The notes: a model not told the origin generated them from the sequence alone. A DNA stretch of 45,003 bases from Methanobacterium sp. UBA410 (GCA_002498385.1 DAHH01000007.1:27808-72810); one strand, 5' to 3'. Shown: positions 1 to 9,240, counted from the first letter of the stretch. Program-made: numbers and translations.

Positions 1-206
1 TATTCTTAATTACTATTCTTAATCATATATTTCCACTCTGCAAAAATTAATATGCACATACCTTTAATTTTTAAACCTTTAACAATCTCAATCTCCATTA
101 TAACACCGTTTTTACCGTGCATATAATTAAATCTGGATTTATTCCACCTTCATGAAACATCACCCAACATTAATTCAAACAAGAAAACAAAAATAGGGTG
201 GTTAAT

Positions 207-217
207 AAAATATATAT
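207..217 (+). promoter_or_regulatory. TATA-like promoter element upstream of the slipin gene
   Basis: An AT-only stretch reading AAAATATATAT lies about 60 bases before the slipin start codon. This would place a transcript start near 240, leaving a short leader with the strong ribosome-binding site GGAGGGG at 266-272. The rest of 1-206 is AT-rich and shows no gene. The call rests on resemblance to the archaeal TATA consensus only. Confidence 0.4.
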
Positions 218-277
218 GGTAAATCCTAAAGGTTAACTATCAAAAACTGACATAGTTAAAAAAATGGAGGGGCAAAA

Positions 278-1072
278 ATGGATTTAATAACTATTTTTAT
301 TGTGACAATTGTCATTCTGATTATTTTAGGACTTTCAATTCGTATAGTAAACCAGTACGAGAGGGGTGTTGTTTTCCGCCTTGGAAAAATTATTGGACTC
401 AAGCAGCCGGGCCTAAGACTCATCATACCCCTTGTGGACAGAATGGTGAAGGTTTCCATGAGGATCGTTACCATGCCAATACCTTCCCAGAAGATAATAA
501 CCAAAGACAACGTCTCTGTGGACGTGGCTGCCGTGGCCTACTTCAAGGTGGTTGATGCAATGAGCTCTGTTGTTGTGATTGAAAACTACAACAGGGCAGT
601 TAACCAGATAGCACAGACCACAGTGAGAAGCGTTATAGGACAGTTTTCCCTCGATGAAGTGTTATCAGACACTCCAAAGATAAACGAAAAGATCAAGGAG
701 ATCATAGACTCACACAGCGAATCATGGGGGATAAAGGTTACTGCAGTTGAAATAAAAGACATAAAACTTCCAGAAACTATGAAAAGGGCCATAGCAAAAC
801 AGGCAGAAGCTGAAAGGGAGAAAAGAGCCAAGATCATCACATCCGAGGGTGAATTCTTATCGGCAGCCAAACTTGGAGACGCTGCAGACATCATCTCAGA
901 TCATCCAGTTGCACTTCAACTTCGTAACCTGCAGGTTTTAAGTGAAATAGCCGTTGAAAAGAACTCAACCATAGTGTTCCCTGCCCAGCTTATGACAACC
1001 ATCAACGAGATCAAGGAGTTTATGGCACAGGAAAAATATAACTGGGAAAAAGAGAACAAGGAGAAAAAGTAG
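278..1072 (+). CDS. Slipin / stomatin-like SPFH (band 7) membrane protein
   Basis: A 264-residue protein with one N-terminal membrane segment (about residues 5-24) followed by an SPFH/band 7 domain (about 25-190). Typical slipin features are the NQYERGVVFRLGK stretch after the membrane anchor, VDVAAVAYFKV, and the helical AEREKRAKI segment that leads to the oligomerising C-terminal region. These proteins assemble into membrane-bound rings or cages and are thought to organise or protect membrane proteins; a precise role in archaea is not settled. The start follows the strong ribosome-binding site GGAGGGG six bases upstream. Slipins are often paired with an NfeD protease partner, but none is adjacent here; the next genes encode potassium uptake proteins on the same strand. 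The family call is secure, the role is not. Confidence 0.92.
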   Translation: MDLITIFIVTIVILIILGLSIRIVNQYERGVVFRLGKIIGLKQPGLRLIIPLVDRMVKVSMRIVTMPIPSQKIITKDNVSVDVAAVAYFKVVDAMSSVVVIENYNRAVNQIAQTTVRSVIGQFSLDEVLSDTPKINEKIKEIIDSHSESWGIKVTAVEIKDIKLPETMKRAIAKQAEAEREKRAKIITSEGEFLSAAKLGDAADIISDHPVALQLRNLQVLSEIAVEKNSTIVFPAQLMTTINEIKEFMAQEKYNWEKENKEKK

Positions 1073-1095
1073 ATCTTTAAAACCTTTCCTAATTT

Positions 1096-1135
1096 TTTTA
1101 ATTCTTCTTTAAATCTTTTAATTCTTCTTTAAATC
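1096..1135. repeat. Exact 20-bp tandem duplication in the slipin-trkH spacer
   Basis: Positions 1096-1115 and 1116-1135 are identical, head to tail with no gap. The unit is AT-rich and starts TTTTAATTCTTC. It lies just after the slipin stop codon. It is one of many such duplications in this window's spacers. Confidence 0.95.
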
Positions 1136-1262
1136 AGGACAAATCCCATAAAAATGCTTTATATTGGTACCAGAAAAGGAATTTCCTCTATAAAAACCTT
1201 TAAAAATACGAGTTCATATCATTAAGTTTATATTTTAAGAGAGAATACATTAGTGAGATACA

Positions 1263-2720
1263 ATGATAAGTTACTTACGAAGAAAAGATTTCTTTTTAAT
1301 ATTCAAGAATCTTGGAACAGTTATGGAAGGTATTGGCATCATTGTGCTGATACCATTGGCAGTGGCTCTGATCTACAACGAACACACTTACCTAGATTTT
1401 TTAATACCTGCCCTGATATCCTTAACCCTTGGATATGGATTTAAAAAAATTTTTTCTGGAAACGACACAGGCCTCAGGTTAAAGCACGGCTTCATAATAG
1501 CAGCCCTCGCATGGCTCTGGGCAGCATTTATCGGGAGTCTCTGCCTCATGCATTCAACAGACATGAGTTTTGTGAACGCTTATTTTGAGAGCATGTCTGC
1601 ATGGACCGGAAGCGGGCTCACCATGTATCTAAACGTTGAAATACTCCCAAAATCAGTACTATTTTTAAGGAGCCTTGAGCAGTGGATTGGAGGGCTCGGA
1701 GTTGTGATCCTGGTTATAGGAGTTTTAATAAGACCCGGAACCACTGCTGCAAAGTTGTACAAAGCAGAAGCACGTGAAGAGAAGATAAAACCAAATATAG
1801 TGAACACAGTCAAAACAATATGGTGGATATACCTCTCTTACACTGTTTTAGGAATAATTCTTTATGTTGCCGCCGGCATGCCACTGTTTGACGCTGTAAA
1901 CAACTGTTTCACCAACCTCTCAACAGGTGGTATGTCCATTAAAAACGGCAACATTGGAGATTACCACAGCAACATCATAACCATGATAACCATCGTGCTC
2001 ATGGTCCTGGGAGGTACAAGTTTCCTTGTTCACTACAAAGCAATTAAAGGCAGGGTAATTGACGTTTTCAAAGATATACAATTTCAGACCATGATAATTT
2101 TAGTCACAATTTTCTCAGTACTCCTCGTAGTATACGCTCACTTCACATCCCTTAACTCTGTTTTTTACGTTGTATCAGCCATGAGCTGTACCGGTTCAAA
2201 CACACTGTCTGTGGGTACAATGGCTGCATGGGGTGACTACGCAAAGGTGGTACTTGCAGTATGTATGATCATTGGTATGGCTGCAGGTTCAACATCCGGT
2301 GCCATAAAACTCACAAGGATTGTAACCCTTCTTAAAGGTATTTACTGGGAGATCATGAAGATCGTATCCCCAGAGGGCGCTGTTAGGCCTAGAAAAATAG
2401 CTGGAAAGACCGTTACAGATGTGGAGATAAAAGAGGCAGGAAGTTACACATTTATATACCTGCTCTTCATATTCATAACTTGGCTCGTTTTCATGCAGTA
2501 CGGTTACGGGGGAATTGACTCCCTCTTCGAGATTGCATCTGCACAGGGAAACGTTGGCCTATCTGTAGGAATTACAAGCCCTACAATGTATTTAATCCCC
2601 AAATTATTCATGATATTTGATATGTGGATTGGAAGGATCGAGATAGTGCCTGCATTGGTTTTAATCATGGTTGGACTAGATCTATTCAAAAGGTTTAATA
2701 GATTGAAAATACGCAAATAA
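1263..2720 (+). CDS. trkH: Trk-type potassium uptake protein, membrane subunit TrkH/KtrB
   Basis: A 485-residue integral membrane protein of the TrkH/KtrB/HKT superfamily, which forms the potassium-translocating pore. Four pore loops each carrying the selectivity-filter glycine are visible: WTGSGLTMY, LSTGGMSI, SCTGSNTLSVG and AQGNVGLSVG, separated by hydrophobic helices. Length fits the family (about 480-490). The start ATG follows GTGAGATACA. The trkA gene, encoding the cytoplasmic nucleotide-binding regulator, lies 93 bases downstream on the same strand, so the two probably form one uptake system. The glycine in the fourth loop sits in QGN rather than TG, which is a common variation. Methanogens use high internal potassium for osmotic balance, which fits a housekeeping role. 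Confidence 0.95.
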   Translation: MISYLRRKDFFLIFKNLGTVMEGIGIIVLIPLAVALIYNEHTYLDFLIPALISLTLGYGFKKIFSGNDTGLRLKHGFIIAALAWLWAAFIGSLCLMHSTDMSFVNAYFESMSAWTGSGLTMYLNVEILPKSVLFLRSLEQWIGGLGVVILVIGVLIRPGTTAAKLYKAEAREEKIKPNIVNTVKTIWWIYLSYTVLGIILYVAAGMPLFDAVNNCFTNLSTGGMSIKNGNIGDYHSNIITMITIVLMVLGGTSFLVHYKAIKGRVIDVFKDIQFQTMIILVTIFSVLLVVYAHFTSLNSVFYVVSAMSCTGSNTLSVGTMAAWGDYAKVVLAVCMIIGMAAGSTSGAIKLTRIVTLLKGIYWEIMKIVSPEGAVRPRKIAGKTVTDVEIKEAGSYTFIYLLFIFITWLVFMQYGYGGIDSLFEIASAQGNVGLSVGITSPTMYLIPKLFMIFDMWIGRIEIVPALVLIMVGLDLFKRFNRLKIRK

Positions 2721-2724
2721 AATG

Positions 2725-2762
2725 AACAACAATTTATCATTTTAAACAACAATTTATCATTT
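2725..2762. repeat. Near-tandem 18-bp duplication between trkH and trkA
   Basis: The 18-bp sequence AACAACAATTTATCATTT occurs at 2725-2742 and again at 2745-2762, separated by two bases. It begins directly after the trkH stop codon. Confidence 0.93.
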
Positions 2763-2813
2763 ATCTTTGTAATTTTACCATAATAAAAAATTCAAGTAGA
2801 TCAAGGTGTAACA

Positions 2814-3464
2814 ATGTACGTGGTTATAATGGGTGGCGGAAGGGTAGGATTGAGTCTTGCTTCATCCCTGGTTGCAGGAGGAATAGACGTTACCCTCATT
2901 GAGAGTGATGAAAGTTTGTGCAGTAATGCTGCAGCTGAATTAGATGCACTGGTTATATGTGGAAATGGAACAGACGTTAAAACTCTTGAAGAGGCCAATA
3001 TAAATGATGCTGATGTTTTTGTAGCAGCAACAGGAAACGACGAAGTTAACTTGCTTTCATGTATCCTTGTTAAGGATTACAACATCAAAAAGATCGTTGC
3101 AAGGGTTAGTAACCCCGATCATGAGGAAGCCTTTAAAAAGATTGGAGTAAATGACGTTATAAGTCCCGAACTCACAGCTGCAAGTTACGTTGAAAAACTC
3201 ATAACAAGGCCCAAGATAGCTGACCTCGTTGTGCTTGGAAAAGGAAATGCAGAGATACTGGATATAAGCGTGGAAAACGACAAGGTTATCGGCAAGAAAA
3301 TAGGGGACATAAGCCCAACAGAAAACTACATAATAGCTGCAATATACAAAAACAAGGAAATAACCATTCCTAAAGAGGACACTGTACTTGCAAGGGGCGA
3401 CAGAATTTTCATTCTCGTGAAAAGTCCTGCAGTGAAGGCAACTGCAAAGATGTTCACAAAATAA
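2814..3464 (+). CDS. trkA: Trk potassium uptake system regulatory subunit TrkA
   Basis: A 216-residue cytoplasmic protein with an N-terminal Rossmann (TrkA-N/RCK) domain and a C-terminal TrkA-C (RCK-C) domain from about residue 135. The dinucleotide-binding loop GGGRVG is at residues 7-12, with the acidic residue after beta-strand 2 in LIESDE, and GNGTD and ATGNDEVN further on. It is a single-copy RCK unit, as is usual in archaea, where two or more copies assemble into a ring on the TrkH pore. The gene follows trkH on the same strand and is probably co-regulated with it. The N-terminus (MYVVIMGGGRVG) fits the family with no alternative start needed. Confidence 0.95.
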   Translation: MYVVIMGGGRVGLSLASSLVAGGIDVTLIESDESLCSNAAAELDALVICGNGTDVKTLEEANINDADVFVAATGNDEVNLLSCILVKDYNIKKIVARVSNPDHEEAFKKIGVNDVISPELTAASYVEKLITRPKIADLVVLGKGNAEILDISVENDKVIGKKIGDISPTENYIIAAIYKNKEITIPKEDTVLARGDRIFILVKSPAVKATAKMFTK

Positions 3465-3612
3465 ATGATTTAATCAACTGGTTGTAACGTTTTATTTAAT
3501 ACTGTAGCGTTTATTATGAATCCAGAGTCCTAACTCCATTTTACATTTATCTTCACGATATTTACCTGGAATGAGATCAAAATCTACTATTAAAATCATG
3601 AAACTTTAATTA

Positions 3613-3634
3613 AGGAAAATTTTAGGAAAATTTT
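3613..3634. repeat. 11-bp tandem duplication in the trkA-DUF457 spacer
   Basis: AGGAAAATTTT occurs twice head to tail at 3613-3623 and 3624-3634. The 285-base spacer (3465-3749) shows no gene; it also contains imperfect repeats of GACACTTTAAATGAT / GACGCTTTAACTGAT around 3665-3705. Confidence 0.85.
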
Positions 3635-3749
3635 TTAAAAGATCACGTTAGATGAAACTTATCTGACACTTTAAATGATTATTTGACGCTTTAACTGATA
3701 ATCCAGTTCTCCTAAAAAATTTTAATAATTCCTAAAGGCTACTAATAAC

Positions 3750-4682
3750 ATGGATTTAATAACGCATTTTGTGGTTCCCTACGCAATTTTAACGTTAGTA
3801 AAAAGTAAACATAAACTTGAAGGAGCTTTGGGGGGCATATCCCTAGATTTTGATACTCTTATAGCCTGGGTGGGGATACTCTTTCCTGAATTTTTTATCG
3901 TAAGCCACAGGGGCATTACCCACTCCTTCATCTTTGGTTTCCTGACCTCAGTGCTCTTTTTATACATCCTATCAAGAAAACAGGTGAATGGATTCATAAG
4001 CAGAGTTATAAAAAGGGATCTGCACGTTGAATTCACAAAAACCACCGTGCTGATCGTTTACTTTGGAGCCTTAACCCATCTCTTCCTGGACTTTTTAACA
4101 ACCAAAGGTATTCCACTCCTGTACCCATTCTCCTTAACCCGGTTCAGTGCCGAACTTTACAACTCCGTAGACCTCACGACCATGTGCCTGGCCCTGGCAG
4201 TACTCTTAGTCCTGTACATCAAAACAAATCCCAGGTACAGAAAGGTTGCACTCTACTCATTTCTCATTGTTCTAGTGGCAATTGGAGGTATCAGGGCCTA
4301 CGAAAAGATGGACGTCTTCAGCGAAGTACAGACATTTGAAGACTGCAGCAACATAACAGCATATCCCACTTCCAACATTTTCCAGTGGTCTGTTGTTGAG
4401 AACAACCCTGAAAAAACCAGATACATTGTTTTCAGTTACAACAACCTGAAAAAAAGTGTTTTAAACTTCAGAATCGTTGATCCCATTACAGTTAAAAATG
4501 GACCGTACAAATCGGGTTTAGATGCTATTAAATCTGCAAACAGCCTTCCAGAGGTTCAAAGGTTCAAATGGAACTCCTATTACACCTTTGAAGATGCAGA
4601 GTATTCATCCACGTGGAAGGTAACTTACTTCGATGTTGTAAACTCTTACAACAACCAGAGCATCACTGTTTCAGTGCAGTGA
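3750..4682 (+). CDS. YdjM-like (DUF457) membrane-bound metal-dependent hydrolase
   Basis: A 310-residue protein whose first ~190 residues match the YdjM/DUF457 family of predicted membrane-bound metal-dependent hydrolases. It has an N-terminal MDLITHFVVPY, the histidine motif HRGITHSF (about residues 52-59), and GALTHLFLDFLTTKG (about residues 109-123) with the conserved His and Asp, plus several membrane helices. The C-terminal ~120 residues after the last helix are predicted to lie outside and do not resemble anything I recognise. The biochemical reaction of this family is not established. It stands alone between trkA and a convergent hydrolase gene. Confidence 0.82.
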   Translation: MDLITHFVVPYAILTLVKSKHKLEGALGGISLDFDTLIAWVGILFPEFFIVSHRGITHSFIFGFLTSVLFLYILSRKQVNGFISRVIKRDLHVEFTKTTVLIVYFGALTHLFLDFLTTKGIPLLYPFSLTRFSAELYNSVDLTTMCLALAVLLVLYIKTNPRYRKVALYSFLIVLVAIGGIRAYEKMDVFSEVQTFEDCSNITAYPTSNIFQWSVVENNPEKTRYIVFSYNNLKKSVLNFRIVDPITVKNGPYKSGLDAIKSANSLPEVQRFKWNSYYTFEDAEYSSTWKVTYFDVVNSYNNQSITVSVQ

Positions 4683-4853
4683 GATAGGTTGGAATTAGTT
4701 AACATTTTTAGGACATGAGCTAAGTAGATTTAAAAAATTAGACTGAAAAGTCAAACCTAAAGAATGATTAGATCTAAGAGAATAGACCAATGGATTAGAC
4801 CTAAAAAAGATTAAGTTAAGAAAATCTTCACCTCTCTAAGAATAACGAATGAA

Positions 4854-5474
4854 TCAATGCAATCCCCTTGAAAGATCGTAGGCCATTTTCACGTATTTAG
4901 AACCATCGTTGGTACATGGACCATGTCCTGGTAGAAGGTAGCGAACATCGAGTTTAACGAGTTTTTCAAGGGATCTTCCCATATCGTTCATGTCCCCACT
5001 CAGGTCTGTACGGCCAAAACCCCCATTTGCAAAGACTGTGTCTCCAGATATGAGTGTTTCACCATTGTAAAGACATATACCGCCTGCAGTGTGACCAGGT
5101 GTGTGTAAAACCTCAAAATCGTGGATTTTATCACCTTCCTCCAGTTTTATGTCGACTTTTATTCCCTCAAGTGACCCCCCAAACATGCTGGCAACTGTCA
5201 TATCCCTGTCTCCACCTTCAAGGATCAGGGCATCTTCCCTGTGCATTGCAACCTTCAGGTCAAGGTACCTGTTTCCACCCATATGGTCGAAGTGGTTGTG
5301 GGTGTTGACGATCATGGACAGATCATCGGGGTTTACACCTGCTTTTTTGATGGACTTCAAGATGTAGTCCATGTTCTCGCCAGTTCCAGTGTCAACCATG
5401 ATATCGTCAAAAACGTAGACATTTGAATCGTAACCCCTTCCCTCCACCATTACTATGTCCCTGATTTTTCTCAA
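4854..5474 (-). CDS. Metallo-beta-lactamase fold hydrolase
   Basis: A 206-residue single-domain metallo-beta-lactamase-fold enzyme. The zinc-binding motif THNHFDHMGG, the third ligand in HTPGHTAGG, the bridging Asp in ISGDTVFANGG, and the final histidine in LLPGHGP are all present, so a dinuclear metal site should be intact. The layout resembles the glyoxalase II / hydroxyacylglutathione-hydrolase-like branch, but the substrate cannot be read from sequence. The start is probably a TTG (codon at 5472-5474), because GGTGAT lies a few bases upstream; an internal ATG eight codons later is the alternative. The gene is convergent with its upstream neighbour. Confidence 0.88.
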   Translation of the reverse strand: MRKIRDIVMVEGRGYDSNVYVFDDIMVDTGTGENMDYILKSIKKAGVNPDDLSMIVNTHNHFDHMGGNRYLDLKVAMHREDALILEGGDRDMTVASMFGGSLEGIKVDIKLEEGDKIHDFEVLHTPGHTAGGICLYNGETLISGDTVFANGGFGRTDLSGDMNDMGRSLEKLVKLDVRYLLPGHGPCTNDGSKYVKMAYDLSRGLH

Positions 5475-5863
5475 ATTATCACCTGCACATTCTAAAGAAT
5501 CATTAACCTGTTAACCCGCATTTAGTATTAATCCGCATTTAGTTGTTAAAAACCTAAATCCGTTTATATAACTGTTTTATATAAACTTTTTCTTATCATT
5601 TTCATTGCAAAGTTCTTCAGTATCTAGAATTTTTTTTGGGTTTTGTAAGATTTTATAACTTTCTTATAATTTTTTTACAATTTTCCAAAAATGCTCTGAA
5701 ATTGAAATTTTTCTAAAAACTAAAGGGCATTATAAACAAATTCTTATAATTAAAAAACTGCTCTTATATCTTATAAAGAAACTGCTCTTTAAAAAAAATT
5801 CCTTATAAAAAAAATCTGAATAGCCTGAATTCATTAAAAAAAAGATCTTTCGGTAAGAATGAG
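5475..5863. other. Gene-free AT-rich spacer
   Basis: About 390 bases with no credible gene. It contains short repeated words (CCGCATTTAGT twice near 5516-5542, AAACTGCTCTT twice near 5755-5788, several TTATAA) and runs of A and T consistent with transcript ends of both flanking units. No structured RNA was recognised. Confidence 0.6.
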
Positions 5864-6007
<144 letters not shown>

Positions 6008-6039
6008 ATCGGTACAAAATAACCACAAATGATGGTTTT

Positions 6040-6116
<77 letters not shown>

Positions 6117-6141
6117 CTATTAATAAGGTTATATCCTGTTC

Positions 6142-6150
6142 CTATTTAAA
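6142..6150 (-). promoter_or_regulatory. TATA box of the tRNA-Cys/tRNA-Trp unit
   Basis: The minus strand reads TTTAAATAG about 26-34 bases before the 5' end of tRNA-Cys, the expected distance for an archaeal promoter that starts just ahead of the tRNA. Confidence 0.6.
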
Positions 6151-6265
6151 CCTTGCGGATAGTGTATGTTTGATCTGGAAAATTTTTATGTTCTGCCCTA
6201 GCAGCCAAAACTTCAGGGTATAAACACCACCCTGAACATTTTTAACCCGTTTAAAAAGGTTGCAA

Positions 6266-6655
6266 TTAACCCACAATTGTTACATTGCTCGCAGTTACCT
6301 CTGGAGGATAAGAAGAGGTTACAGGCCCAATAAAACGGATTTCAACGCTTTCACCAGGTTTAAGATCATCAAAAGAGGATTGAATAGGTTTATTTCCATT
6401 TTTTCGGAATATTTGAGTCTCATTTGTTATTTTAACAGACACATTTCCATTCTGATTACCGCTGGTCAGTACTCCTTCAATAAGCATGGAATCAGGCATG
6501 TCACAGGTTGGTTGCGAACTGTTAGTGCAAATTCCAATAATTGTACCCTTCATATCAACAGGCGTGCCACTGGTTGCACATAAAACTCCAAAAATGACCC
6601 CCAAAAACATTACAAACAGTATCCCCACCAGCGTAACAACCCTCATAACTTCCAC
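6266..6655 (-). CDS. Predicted secreted or membrane-anchored protein, DUF3221-like
   Basis: A 129-residue protein with a hydrophobic N-terminus (about residues 5-27, VVTLVGILFVMFLGVIFGVLC) that serves as signal peptide or anchor. The rest is a small beta-rich domain with NETQIFRK, FDDLKPGESVEIRF and SYPPEVTASNVTIV. This arrangement resembles DUF3221 and similar OB-like domains found in exported proteins, but the match is by eye and the function is unknown. Asn-x-Ser/Thr sites are frequent, consistent with an archaeal surface glycoprotein. The start could also be the methionine at residue 4. Two cysteines (CTNSSQPTC) may form a disulfide. Confidence 0.7.
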   Translation of the reverse strand: MEVMRVVTLVGILFVMFLGVIFGVLCATSGTPVDMKGTIIGICTNSSQPTCDMPDSMLIEGVLTSGNQNGNVSVKITNETQIFRKNGNKPIQSSFDDLKPGESVEIRFIGPVTSSYPPEVTASNVTIVG

Positions 6656-6780
6656 TTCCCTGTATCAAAGATGTTTTAATCAGACCCATCTTTTAAATTC
6701 TTTTTATTATCCTCTAAATCTGTACCCTTAGTTTCAAGATCTAATAGTGGTTTTATACTTTATAAATCATTCTATAAATT

Positions 6781-6811
6781 ATTAATGGAACCTTAAATTA
6801 ATGGAACCTTA
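6781..6811. repeat. Near-tandem 15-bp duplication
   Basis: ATTAATGGAACCTTA occurs at 6781-6795 and 6797-6811, separated by one base, in the spacer between two divergent genes. Confidence 0.93.
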
Positions 6812-6924
6812 AGATTTAGTTTAAAAAGATTTGGTGAACTTTGAATAGGCAAACCCAGTCCATTCCCAAAAGATATATGGAGCCCCCAACATAGTAATTA
6901 TTATAAAAATATGGGAGGTTAATA

Positions 6925-7182
6925 ATGACGTTTGTATGGGAACCTGTATCCCTCTTGAACCTCATATTCTGCATAATAATAATCGTGCTTGGATACTGGG
7001 CTTACAGGAAAAGGGAAAATATTATTGCAGTTTATATTGCAATAGCCTTTGCTCTTTTCGGTATTTCGCACCTTGCACTGCTTCTGGGCTCCCAAAGTTC
7101 AGAGGTTTCACTCCTCGTTGTAAGGACCCTAGGATACCTGGTTGTTATATTTGCACTGTACAAGGCGGCTTTCGGCCGTTGA
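6925..7182 (+). CDS. Small three-helix membrane protein of unknown function
   Basis: An 85-residue protein with three hydrophobic helices (roughly residues 10-26, 32-52 and 60-82). The basic loop YRKREN follows the first helix, which suggests that loop is cytoplasmic. The ATG is preceded by a strong ribosome-binding site, GGGAGG, about seven bases upstream, which supports it being a real gene. I do not recognise the family. There is no same-strand neighbour; the gene is flanked by a divergent secreted-protein gene and a decayed gene facing it. Confidence 0.75.
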   Translation: MTFVWEPVSLLNLIFCIIIIVLGYWAYRKRENIIAVYIAIAFALFGISHLALLLGSQSSEVSLLVVRTLGYLVVIFALYKAAFGR

Positions 7183-7244
7183 TGTCCATACACAGTTAAA
7201 CCTAAAATTTTACCTTAACTAGCTTTGCTTTTAAAATTCTTTGT

Positions 7245-7806
7245 TTAAAACCTCATGTTTTCCAGGGAAACCCTGAAAAGTTCCTCAAAAATCTGGGACA
7301 GGTCGCCCTCCAGAAGTTTCACACCTTCCTCTGTAACACCCCAGGAGTTGCAGCCTCTGATACAACCTCATCAAATGTTATATTTTTCTCATATAAAAGT
7401 TTAGAAGTTCCATAAAATGTTTTAAGCACCATTTCTTCTGCTTCTTCACGGGAAAAGCTGCTTCTTTTTTGTCCGACCTCTGAAAACTTCCTTAGTATCA
7501 CAGCTATGAAAGCTGGAGCACAGCTTGTAAGAACTGTGGCCGCCTCCAGATCTGATTCACTAACGATCTTCACATCGCCCAGGGCAGCAAAGATCTTTTC
7601 AACTAATTCAACATCCTTCTTGTCCACGTGCTGGTTGTGGCAGACCAGAGAAACTCCTTCACCAATCTTTGAAGTTATTGTAGGAATAACTTTTGGTTAT
7701 CTTTCCTTTAAAGTCCTTACCAACATTATCTAAGGTTAAACCTGCAGATATTTATATCATATGAACATCTTCCATGAGATATTCATTTATTTCTTCAATT
7801 GCACTT
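7245..7806 (-). pseudogene. Decayed proC-like gene (pyrroline-5-carboxylate reductase family)
   Basis: Read on the minus strand, pieces in different frames align in order to the ProC family. First comes a fragment ending EEINEYLMEDVHMI before an in-frame TAA (7752-7754), then ISAGLTLDN, then VIPTITSKIGEGVSLVCHN (the family's VIRxMPNTPxxVGEG region), then the dimerisation domain with VEKIFAALGDV and TSCAPAF, and finally TEEGVKLLEGDLSQIF. Frame breaks fall at an A run (7691-7694) and at a G run (7339-7342), where the family's PGG motif is cut; one more seems to lie near 7795. The N-terminal NADPH-binding part is missing, as is a start codon. A 102-codon open frame with ATG (7319-7627) survives inside it. 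Homopolymer errors could mimic one or two lesions, but not all of them. Confidence 0.8.
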
Positions 7807-7994
7807 TAAAATCCTCCACAATGCATAAAATTTTTATTAAAGGTTATAAATTATTAAAAATTACAAATAAGCAGCATACAATCAAAACTTTATCTAATGG
7901 ACTTCTTTTAATTAAGGTACCATATTTAACATGTCAACGTGAAAGATCTTTAAATATGAAAAATCTTTGTTCAACCATGTTTAAAATTATATAA

Positions 7995-8480
7995 TCAATT
8001 TATCATTTTTCGAGCCAGTTCCAGCACCTTCTCAGGGTTTTTTGTTGAAAAAATAAATTCCCTGAAGTTTTTGTCCTTTAGTAAAACCTTGAGCTGGGGT
8101 GTTTGTGGAACCGTATAGGAAAGCCTTCTTTTTCCCCTGGACTTTTCAAACCTTATGCCCCATCCAAATATCCAAAGTGGGGCTTCTTCTCGAGTGCAGC
8201 TTTCAACGTTCTCCCAGGAAACAGTATACTTCAAAACACCAAAACTTGCTGATAGGAACTCTGGAGTTAACCTCAGGGTCATGATGCTGAAGTTAAATGT
8301 GAGAAACAGGAATAGGACGAAAAATAATCCCAGTATCCATGTTGGGGCAGGATTACCACCTGCAGGTCCAATGAATATTTGGTAGACCGTTAAAAATAGG
8401 AATAATACTGTGAAGATTGTGAATATAATTGTTGACCATTTTGAGAACAATTTTTCTTCGTAAAGGGTGTTAGAATCCAT
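7995..8480 (-). CDS. Membrane protein with two N-terminal helices and a PH-like domain
   Basis: A 161-residue protein with two membrane helices (about residues 17-37 and 46-68) followed by a soluble domain of about 95 residues. The pattern TLRLTPEFLSASFGVLKYTVSWENVESC is typical of bacterial/archaeal PH-like (bPH) membrane proteins, where the strand pair after the helix hairpin begins the PH fold. The start ATG follows GGTGA. Function unknown; such proteins are usually membrane-peripheral. It lies 62 bases upstream of nothing on its own strand except the decayed proC-like gene and is probably monocistronic. Confidence 0.7.
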   Translation of the reverse strand: MDSNTLYEEKLFSKWSTIIFTIFTVLFLFLTVYQIFIGPAGGNPAPTWILGLFFVLFLFLTFNFSIMTLRLTPEFLSASFGVLKYTVSWENVESCTREEAPLWIFGWGIRFEKSRGKRRLSYTVPQTPQLKVLLKDKNFREFIFSTKNPEKVLELARKMIN

Positions 8481-8542
8481 TTTTATTCACCAGCTGTTCT
8501 ATCCTAACACCTTTTTTACCTCTAGTTCTATTTAACTGTACT

Positions 8543-9214
8543 TTATTTGAAGATCCTGTACTGGAGCCAGACTATGTCATTTTTCAGGGCCTCGGCTTTA
8601 ACCAGCACGAGCTGGATCCTGTCAATGGGTGCATTAAGGTCTGATGCTGGGAAAATAGAACTTGGAAATATGCTCCCCACAAGTTGTGGGTGGATCAAAA
8701 CATTGACTTCATCCACAAGTCCCTCCCTGAAAAGTGCGCCGTTTAAAATGCCCCCGCTGTCAACACGCAGGCTTTTAACATCAAAGAAGGAGTTTAATTC
8801 CTCAAGAGCAGACCCAAGATCAACCTCATCATAGCCTATCACCATGTGCTTAAGATTTTTCTCCTCAAGAAAGTCCAAATATTCAAGAGGAGTGGATCTG
8901 GAGCATAAAACCAGTATATCCCTGATGTAGGGTAATTTTCGAACCTCATCCCATATCCTGATTATTCCACCTGTGTCCGGAACTACGAGAATTTGTTTTT
9001 TAGTTTCTGGGTCCACCTTGGGCAGCTCGAATTCTCCAGGCTTTTCATCACCTGGTTGAGCATCAAACAATGCAAGTAACGTATTACTGCCCATTAAAAC
9101 TGCATCTAAATCCCATTTAGAAGCCAATTCATAGTACAACTCTTCATCAACATCCAAACCAACTGTACAGCCCTCCAAACTGACTGCATCGTACACAACA
9201 ACTCTTGGTAACAT
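8543..9214 (-). CDS. RibD C-terminal / dihydrofolate-reductase-like oxidoreductase
   Basis: A 223-residue protein of the RibD C-terminal domain superfamily, whose members reduce pterin or ribosylaminopyrimidine substrates with NAD(P)H. Family features are the N-terminal VVVYDAVSLEG, the LMGSNTLLALF segment, and the C-terminal DSGGILNGALFREGLVDEV stretch that binds the nucleotide cofactor and dimer partner. It may be the archaeal riboflavin-pathway reductase or a paralog; the sequence is more divergent in the N-terminal part than I would expect for the orthodox RibD-type reductase. The ATG follows the strong site GGGGGATGAG. No riboflavin genes are adjacent, so the substrate stays open. Confidence 0.8.
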   Translation of the reverse strand: MLPRVVVYDAVSLEGCTVGLDVDEELYYELASKWDLDAVLMGSNTLLALFDAQPGDEKPGEFELPKVDPETKKQILVVPDTGGIIRIWDEVRKLPYIRDILVLCSRSTPLEYLDFLEEKNLKHMVIGYDEVDLGSALEELNSFFDVKSLRVDSGGILNGALFREGLVDEVNVLIHPQLVGSIFPSSIFPASDLNAPIDRIQLVLVKAEALKNDIVWLQYRIFK

Positions 9215-9240
9215 GTCTCATCCCCCATTTTTTTAGGTTC

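Noticed and set aside
278..3464. Slipin-TrkH-TrkA as a novel membrane-protection and potassium system
   Set aside because: The spacing (about 190 bases between slipin and trkH) and separate promoters suggest simple adjacency; nothing in the sequence shows a functional link.
7761..7994. 77-codon plus-strand open frame
   Set aside because: Overlaps the decayed proC-like gene on the other strand and has no start signal; likely chance in AT-rich DNA.
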